Shown here piece after piece: positions 58,672-64,000 of a stretch of DNA of 64,000 nucleotides. Below the pieces are notes generated by a model. That model saw only the letters and a list, made by a program, of their open reading frames with translations. It ran no database searches and was not told the DNA's origin. Location of the stretch: contig NZ_JAVJSQ010000015.1 of the NCBI RefSeq assembly GCF_040219335.1, positions 1 through 64,000 of the forward strand, in the 5' to 3' direction. Position numbers and translations under genes: made by a program. How positions within the stretch are numbered: the first letter of the stretch is position 1; every line of letters starts with the position of its first letter. This DNA is from Gimesia sp. Its GTDB lineage: Bacteria; Planctomycetota; Planctomycetia; Planctomycetales; Planctomycetaceae.

Positions 58672-59814
58672 TTACTGAGACTTCGCTGCTGAAAACATCT
58701 GGCGGTCGAGCACATCACCTTTGAGGTTTTTCAGCTCAGCCTTCATGGTACCTGCTGCGCGGTCACAGGTGAGCAGCAGGTAGCTGTCCTGTCCGGCGAG
58801 GAATTTTGAATGCGGGTCCGGGTACTTTGTGCCTGTGCCACTGAGTGAGGTGTTGTAACAGGTCAGACCGTCCACCTCGGCCCGCTCGGCGAAATAGCCG
58901 AAGCCGGTGACGCAGAGCGTCCCCCGTTGGAAGAGCTTGTGCCAGTCTCCCTTGAGCTTACCCCGCATGGTGGCGTTGCGCTCGTTATACAGGGTTATGG
59001 TGAGACCGGGATTGGTCTGCGTGAGCTGCTCATACCAGCGATACTGTTCTGAGTCATGACCAAACGGATGACAGGTCTGCCAGGTGGTGCCGAAATCGGA
59101 TGTGTGGTTGAAGTCGAGGGCGATCAACCGCAGATCGAAGTCCGGGAGGTCGAAATGCCACTTCCATTCTTCGCCGGGTAACGCGAAGACGCGGCGGAAC
59201 GCGGTTGCTTCGACATCGTAGACGGCGTGAGCCGGGGGCTGCTGACCACGGGGATGCGCTTCGCGGTCATGATTGCCGAGCACCGGCATGAAAGGTGTTG
59301 AACGGAACAGTTGCGGGTATTTACCGATGAGCTGCAGGTAGGGTTCAATGCATTCCGGTTTGCCGGGTCCACAGGTCTGCCAGAGATTACGGATGTTGTC
59401 GCCGGCGGTGAGCAGCAGATGGACATCGTCTTTTCGCAGCTGTGACAGATCGGGTTGTGACTGCCAGTCTGCGACGACCGCGATGCGCAGGACATCGGTG
59501 GGAAACGCTTTGAATGTCGCGAGTGACGATGTTTCGTTCCCGGTCTGGACCGAGTAATGGTAGATCGTGTCCCGTTGGGGCAGCGGGATCTCGACATGAT
59601 GCAGTCTTGCGTTGCCCGGTTGGCTGATGGTCTGCAGGGAATCAGGGGTGGCGCCAAAGTGCACCACGGAGTCGCCGGGCTGGTCGCTGTACCAGTTGAA
59701 CACAATTCGATCGGGGCGATGGTTGTTACAGGTGAGCCAGATGCGTTCAATATCTGCTGCGGTGACCGTGAGGGGAACCAGGCAGAGGGTGAGCAGGAAT
59801 GCGGATAATCTCAT
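58672..59814 (-). CDS. Exported purple-acid-phosphatase-like metallophosphoesterase, degenerate sites
   Basis: 380 residues with a signal peptide ([17 protein letters not shown]). An N-terminal Fn3-like domain of PAP type (about 22-105; [13 protein letters not shown]) precedes the phosphoesterase fold. Motif I is VVADWQ in place of GDxG/DxH, motif II LTAGDNI fits GDxx, and motif III GNHDRE fits GNHD. The last two metal-binding sites read TLYNER and VTGFGYFAE, where the family has His residues (VxxH, GHxH). With these missing, dinuclear metal binding is doubtful and the protein may be a non-catalytic binder or use altered chemistry. It is a single-gene unit, convergent with the small lipoprotein gene. 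Confidence 0.82.
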   Translation of the reverse strand: MRLSAFLLTLCLVPLTVTAADIERIWLTCNNHRPDRIVFNWYSDQPGDSVVHFGATPDSLQTISQPGNARLHHVEIPLPQRDTIYHYSVQTGNETSSLATFKAFPTDVLRIAVVADWQSQPDLSQLRKDDVHLLLTAGDNIRNLWQTCGPGKPECIEPYLQLIGKYPQLFRSTPFMPVLGNHDREAHPRGQQPPAHAVYDVEATAFRRVFALPGEEWKWHFDLPDFDLRLIALDFNHTSDFGTTWQTCHPFGHDSEQYRWYEQLTQTNPGLTITLYNERNATMRGKLKGDWHKLFQRGTLCVTGFGYFAERAEVDGLTCYNTSLSGTGTKYPDPHSKFLAGQDSYLLLTCDRAAGTMKAELKNLKGDVLDRQMFSAAKSQ

Positions 59815-60167
59815 GGAAGTCTCGCGTGTGAGAGGTGGATCGTTTCAAAGTGGATTAGAAGTCAGTGTAGGCTGAGATACAACGGGATGCCACGTTGGCG
59901 TTGATTGTAACGTGCGAATACTGATCTTTTGTGTTGGCGGTGTTAAAGTTGTTTATTTATCACGGTCGCGAGATCCAACGACGCGGATGCGGTTCGCGTA
60001 AGAGTACTGAGCCCTTGAATCCTGCTGAAGAATTGGCATTTTTAAGGATGAATGCCGCTTTTAGACAGGAAATACAGGGACGAGGGGTCTAAAATTACGT
60101 TCCCGGAGGCAGCAGAGGCCCGGCGATGCCTCGATTTTTTTGATGAAGCGATAGATGCGGTGCTCGA
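59815..60167. other. 353-bp divergent intergenic region
   Basis: No tRNA or convincing gene is present. A branched hairpin is possible in 59967-59998, where CGCGA and TCGCG enclose ATCC/GGAT. A short open frame (60052-60249) with a good AAGG but no family character overlaps the start of the next gene. No clear promoter is visible. Confidence 0.4.
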
Positions 60168-61622
60168 TTGCGTTCCCAGGCGACTGATTCAACTGAGGCA
60201 AACAGGAAGACAACGGCGCGAAAGAAACGTCTGCTGGTGGTCGGTCTGATCCTGCTGGGGATCGTGGGCAGTGCGCCTTTCTGGGGGCAGGGCTTGTGGG
60301 TCGATTTCTGTCTGCAGCGGGCGGAAGCAAATCTGGTCGCACGCGATCCGGAGCGGGCCCTGGAGTGGATTGCTTCCGCGGACGGATATGCTGTAGATAA
60401 CCCGGAGCTGATTCTGCTGAAAGCGCGGGCGCTGCGGAAGTCGCATGATGTTCAAGCCGCTTATACTGAGTTGCAGAAGTACTTTGAGCTGGCAGGACTC
60501 ACGCCGGCACTCGAGCAGGAGCAGTGGCTGCTGAAAGCACAGGTGGGAGATCATACCGATCTACAGATGCATCTCAGTGACGTTCTGATGGCTCCCGAGG
60601 GGGATCTGCAGGACATCTGTGAGACCTACGTCAACAGCTGTCTGTTGAATTATCAGTTCAATGATGCGCTCAAAATCCTGGAGCTCTGGGAAGCAGATTT
60701 CCCCGCTGATCCGCTGCCCCATTTTATGCGGGGGAAGATGTTTGAGCATAATCTCGCCTGGGATGAAGCAATTACTGAATATCAGCGTGTTTTGGATAAG
60801 GACCCCAGATATGCTCCTGCCGCTTACAGCCTGGGGCGAATCCACCTGACGTTGAAGAAGACGGAGCAGGCATTGGAGTATTATCAGCGGGCCGTTGAGG
60901 GTGCCGATCAGCCGGGACCGGCCCAGGTGGGAGTGGCCCGCTGTCTGCGGTTGTTGAACCGGAATGCCGAGGCGAAAGCGCTGTTGCAACAGGTGCTGGC
61001 GAACGAACCGGAGGAGCTGCAGAAAGCTTATCAGGCTTTGGGGGATCATAAAGCAGCAGCGCTGTCGGAGCCGCAACTGGAAATGGCCAGGCTGGAACTG
61101 GGGGCGAAGAATTACGAAGCGGCACTCAAGTGGCTGGAGCCGGCGGCAGAGGCAAATCCCCTGGACCTGGGAATTAAGAACTCACTGGTGCAGGTCTACA
61201 GCCGACTGGGCCGCAAGAAAGAAGCACGCGAATTGGGACAGGTCGTCAAGGAGACCAACGAAGTGCTGGCGGAAATCTCAGATCTGTTGAAAGTCGTGGA
61301 AGAGAATCCGGGCGATGCGGACTTACGATTTCAGGTCGGCAAGAAATACCTGAATTATGTTTCCGAGGAGCAGGGGGTTGTCTGGCTCAATTCGGTCATC
61401 CGGTTGAAGCCCACTCATCGTGAAGCCCATGCAGAACTGGCTCACTATTATGAGCAGAATCTCTTCCGTGGCCCCAGCTTCGAACGACTGGCCAGACAGC
61501 ATCGTGCGCAGGTAGAGGCTTTGGCTGAACAGGAAGAGAATCAGGGCGTGCCTGTAAACCACAATGAAAACAAAGCGCAGGCGACGCCTGTCGAAGAGCC
61601 TGAAAAGGCCAGCCAGCCATGA
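60168..61622 (+). CDS. Membrane-anchored TPR protein
   Basis: 484 residues from a TTG at 60168. The in-frame stop just upstream and the RKKRLLVVGLILLGIVG signal-anchor right after it favour this start, though no Shine-Dalgarno sequence is visible. After the anchor come about ten TPR-like repeats (AEANLVARDPERALEWIASA, AYSLGRIHLTLKKTEQALEYYQ) to about residue 430 and a glutamate-rich tail. TPRs bind proteins. The gene overlaps the downstream FG-GAP/ASPIC gene by 4 bp (ATGA), indicating coupled synthesis. Confidence 0.85.
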   Translation: MRSQATDSTEANRKTTARKKRLLVVGLILLGIVGSAPFWGQGLWVDFCLQRAEANLVARDPERALEWIASADGYAVDNPELILLKARALRKSHDVQAAYTELQKYFELAGLTPALEQEQWLLKAQVGDHTDLQMHLSDVLMAPEGDLQDICETYVNSCLLNYQFNDALKILELWEADFPADPLPHFMRGKMFEHNLAWDEAITEYQRVLDKDPRYAPAAYSLGRIHLTLKKTEQALEYYQRAVEGADQPGPAQVGVARCLRLLNRNAEAKALLQQVLANEPEELQKAYQALGDHKAAALSEPQLEMARLELGAKNYEAALKWLEPAAEANPLDLGIKNSLVQVYSRLGRKKEARELGQVVKETNEVLAEISDLLKVVEENPGDADLRFQVGKKYLNYVSEEQGVVWLNSVIRLKPTHREAHAELAHYYEQNLFRGPSFERLARQHRAQVEALAEQEENQGVPVNHNENKAQATPVEEPEKASQP

Positions 61623-63397
61623 GTGTCAAGCCGCCCGTAACCCCGTTTCAAACCGGACAGCCGTACCCCGACAATAGCCTGAGAACACCTGTTTCCAGCA
61701 TCCAATCTTACTGGCTGATGCTGGTATTGCTGATGCTCTTTACCGGTTGTCAGTCTGAGACGGAGTCGGTCAAGTCGAGTTCGAAAACCACCCAAGAAGG
61801 AACGCAGGCATCGAGCTCTGCAGAGGAAGTGGCGCCTGTGTTTCGAGATGTCTGGCCGGAGCAGAAGCTGGACTTTACTTATCGCAATGGACGTGAAGCG
61901 GGAGAGCTGGCGATCCTGGAAACCATCGGGGGCGGCACCGCGATCTTTGATTATGATCGCGATGGTGAGCCGGATCTGTTCTTTCCCGGTGGTGGGACGT
62001 TTGAAAACAAGAGTACAAAGGGTTATCCCTCCGTACTGCTGCGGCACACGGGGGACTTTCGGTTTGAAGATCGGACCATTCCGGCGGGACTGGATCTGGC
62101 GGCGTTCTACAGTAATGGTTGTGCTGTGGGCGATTATGACAACGATGGTTTTTCCGACCTGCTGGTGACCGGCTATGGTGGTTCGGTGCTCTGGAAGAAC
62201 CTGGGAGACGGAACCTTTGAAGAGGTGTCAGTGGATGCAGGTGTGCGTGACTGTTTCATGGGAACGAGTGCCGGCTGGGGGGACCTGAATGGTGACGGTC
62301 TGCTGGATCTCTATCTGACGCAGTACGCGGACTGGTCGTTCGAGAATCATCCCCCGTGTGAACTGACTCCGGGCGTACCCGATGTCTGTTCGCCTCATTC
62401 TTTCACGGGAATGAAAGACAGGGTTTTTTACAGTAAAGGGGACGGTACCTTTTACGATGCGACAGAGGAAGCGGGCCTGGTCCCCGAGGGTAAAGGACTG
62501 GGGGTGCTGCTGGCGGATCTGGATAATGATGCGGATCTGGATGTCTATGTGTGTAACGATACCGTCGAGAATTTCCTGTACCTGAATGACGGGAAAGGGA
62601 AGCTGGAGGAGGTGGGCATTATCAATGGTGCCGCCGTCGATGATGGAGCCACGCCGAATGGAAGCATGGGAGTGGACATCATGGACTATAACCAGGACGG
62701 TCTGCCTGATCTGTGGGTGGCGAATTATGAGAAAGAAGCGTTTGCTTTGTATCGCAATGACGGTGATGCCCAGTTTCTGCACGTAAGCAATGATACGGGA
62801 GTGACTTCGATTGGGACCCTGTTTGTCGGTTTCGGGACTGCCTGTGCGGACTTCGATCTGGATGGGGATGAAGATGTAATGGTGGCCAACGGGCATGTCG
62901 CGTACTACTCGACTCACTCACCATTTCGGCAGAAGCCACTCTACCTGGAAAATCGGGACGGACGATTTCAGCAACGGGAGTTCTCAGGCGACTCGTATCT
63001 GGGCCAGGCCCACACCGGCCGGGGACTGGCAGTTTCCGATTTAAATCAAGACGGGAAGCTGGATGTCGTGATCTCCAATTTTTATGATCCACCGGCAATT
63101 CTCAAAAATGAGACCGAAGAGGCAGGCTCCTGGGTTACTGTGCGTCTGATTGGTATACAGAGCAATCGAGACGCGGTTGGAGCACGGCTGGTGCTGCATA
63201 CTTCAGCCGGCGATCAGGTCAGACAGGTCAAGGGGGGGGGCAGTTATTTGTCTGCCAACGACCTGCTTGTACACTGGGGAGTGCCTGAGGGCGTAAGTGT
63301 AGACAGTTTAGCTATTTACTGGCCCTCTGGGGTTGAACAGACGCTGAAAACCGTGAATCAGCGCGAGGTTAACCTCATTCTTGAGCCGACTCCCTGA
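61619..63397 (+). CDS. CRTAC1-like FG-GAP / ASPIC-UnbV lipoprotein
   Basis: 592 residues. Lipobox MLFTGC gives a lipidated Cys, followed by a Ser-rich linker. The propeller (about 75-495) has Asp-rich loops (DYDRDGEPD, DYDNDGFSD, DLNGDGLLD, DLDNDADLD, DYNQDGLPD, DFDLDGDED, DLNQDGKLD) consistent with calcium binding. The C-terminal ASPIC/UnbV region (about 505-585) contains AVGARLVLHTSAGDQVRQVKGGGSYLS and LAIYWPSGVEQ. It is anchored to a membrane and probably acts outside the cytoplasm with the TPR protein encoded just upstream. It parallels the single-polypeptide version at 40460. Confidence 0.9.
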   Translation: MSVKPPVTPFQTGQPYPDNSLRTPVSSIQSYWLMLVLLMLFTGCQSETESVKSSSKTTQEGTQASSSAEEVAPVFRDVWPEQKLDFTYRNGREAGELAILETIGGGTAIFDYDRDGEPDLFFPGGGTFENKSTKGYPSVLLRHTGDFRFEDRTIPAGLDLAAFYSNGCAVGDYDNDGFSDLLVTGYGGSVLWKNLGDGTFEEVSVDAGVRDCFMGTSAGWGDLNGDGLLDLYLTQYADWSFENHPPCELTPGVPDVCSPHSFTGMKDRVFYSKGDGTFYDATEEAGLVPEGKGLGVLLADLDNDADLDVYVCNDTVENFLYLNDGKGKLEEVGIINGAAVDDGATPNGSMGVDIMDYNQDGLPDLWVANYEKEAFALYRNDGDAQFLHVSNDTGVTSIGTLFVGFGTACADFDLDGDEDVMVANGHVAYYSTHSPFRQKPLYLENRDGRFQQREFSGDSYLGQAHTGRGLAVSDLNQDGKLDVVISNFYDPPAILKNETEEAGSWVTVRLIGIQSNRDAVGARLVLHTSAGDQVRQVKGGGSYLSANDLLVHWGVPEGVSVDSLAIYWPSGVEQTLKTVNQREVNLILEPTP

Positions 63398-63745
63398 TCA
63401 GTTAAATTGGTGCTGAATGTCCAGAATAGCTCGTGTCGGCTCGACTCTCCGCTGTCAGTAACAGGCTGGTACACACTGAACGGTGTGTACGTAAGTCAGA
63501 AATTTTAAATAAGTTAAGTAAATCAAACTTCGTACAAAAACAGCGTGTTTGGTCGATACATCAGTATGAAGAGATTGTTTTATATTGAAGAAAATATAGA
63601 ATAGATTATTGGGGAGGCCTTTAGCGCCCCCCGGACTTGATGTCCCTGGCACACCAGACCTCTGTCTTACGTCTGGATAGCTCATGTTGCCAGTTATTGT
63701 TTTTTAAAGTGCTCATTTTTTCTATTTTTCTGCAGGAGAGTGTCG
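63398..63745. other. 348-bp intergenic region before a DUF1559 gene
   Basis: GTACACAC (63469-63476) pairs with GTGTGTAC (63483-63490) around TGAACG and is followed by an AT-rich stretch (63495-63600). A second inverted repeat CCAGAC/GTCTGG lies at 63654-63676. No terminator T-tract and no convincing sigma-54 box were found. No gene is present. Confidence 0.45.
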
Positions 63746-64000
63746 ATGAGAGTCTTCCAGAGAAGACGCGCATTCACGCTGATTGAGTTGCTCGTCGTGA
63801 TCGCTATTATTGCCATTTTAATTGCCTTGCTGCTTCCCGCGGTGCAGCAGGCGCGTGAGGCCGCCCGTCGGTCGCAGTGTAAGAACAACCTGAAACAGTT
63901 CGGGCTGGCTCTGCACAATTACCATGAAACCCATGGCTGTTTTGGTCAGCTGACCCTGGCTGCGTACCACGAAGGCAGTGGTGGGGCTATTCGACCCTGG
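63746..64000 (+). CDS. DUF1559 pseudopilin-type protein, cut by window end
   Basis: The first 85 residues are present; the gene runs past the window. AGGAGAG lies 6 nt before the [23 protein letters not shown] is the prepilin signal after a basic start (MRVFQRRRA); the usual Gly before Phe is replaced by Ala here. [19 protein letters not shown] follows as in other DUF1559 proteins, including the one at 47875. The expected C-terminal H-x9-DG motif lies outside the window. Confidence 0.88.
   Translation, partial: MRVFQRRRAFTLIELLVVIAIIAILIALLLPAVQQAREAARRSQCKNNLKQFGLALHNYHETHGCFGQLTLAAYHEGSGGAIRPW

Noticed and set aside
63620..63665. Sigma-54 promoter before the second DUF1559 gene (CTGGCACA at about 63645)
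   Set aside because: The -24 element looks good, but there is no GC 10 bases after GG.

Overview
The window looks like chromosome of a planctomycete, most like Gimesia or a close relative. This is inferred from family content, not from a marker gene. The signs are two DUF1559 pseudopilin-type proteins, a DUF1549/DUF1553 (PSD1) plus DUF1501 cluster, SHD1-repeat and FG-GAP/ASPIC proteins, a Tat-exported DUF1501 protein, a sulfatase and an ECF sigma/FecR pair. I see no insertion sequence, phage, CRISPR array, tRNA or rRNA. Base and codon use look even throughout.

Layout. 1-12 kb is a late-flagellar block on the minus strand: fliS, a very large fliD, a small sulfotransferase, a 1,397-residue fusion of TPR, O-GlcNAc-transferase-like and sugar C-methyltransferase domains, and flagellin. 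Sigma-28-like CCGATA boxes lie upstream of each transcription unit, so a flagellin glycosylation and sulfation module is the natural reading. 12-24.6 kb is mostly housekeeping: a small coiled-coil protein, cysteine desulfurase, a MoxR ATPase, a PolB-type exonuclease, two exported planctomycete proteins, aldose epimerase, YqgE and a five-repeat SHD1 protein. 24.6-29.5 kb holds thiC, a PfkB/adenosine-type kinase and an NCS2 permease.

29.5-45 kb holds an ECF sigma factor and FecR-like protein, divergent from two tandem copies of a LamG-PSD1 cytochrome-like protein (duplicated together with the promoter) and a DUF1501 protein. These are followed by a giant TPR/FG-GAP/ASPIC protein and a beta-propeller. 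45-49 kb (minus) has a CxxCH-containing FG-GAP lipoprotein, an SGNH hydrolase and a DUF1559 pseudopilin. 49-53.5 kb (plus) is a histidine kinase, a sigma-54 activator and a sulfatase. The divergent intergenic region carries a good -24/-12 promoter pointing at the pseudopilin and two 15-bp dyads set 21 bp apart, which makes it a likely local sigma-54 circuit. 53.8-58.6 kb is a MoxR / DUF58 / transglutaminase operon followed by a small lipoprotein gene. 58.7-64 kb has a degenerate metallophosphoesterase, a TPR gene overlapping a CRTAC1-type FG-GAP/ASPIC lipoprotein gene, and a second DUF1559 gene cut by the window end.

The two most interesting systems are the flagellar modification block and the sigma-54 / tandem-dyad / pseudopilin circuit. 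The ECF-FecR-PSD1 duplication comes next. All functional links are inferences from sequence motifs and gene order.
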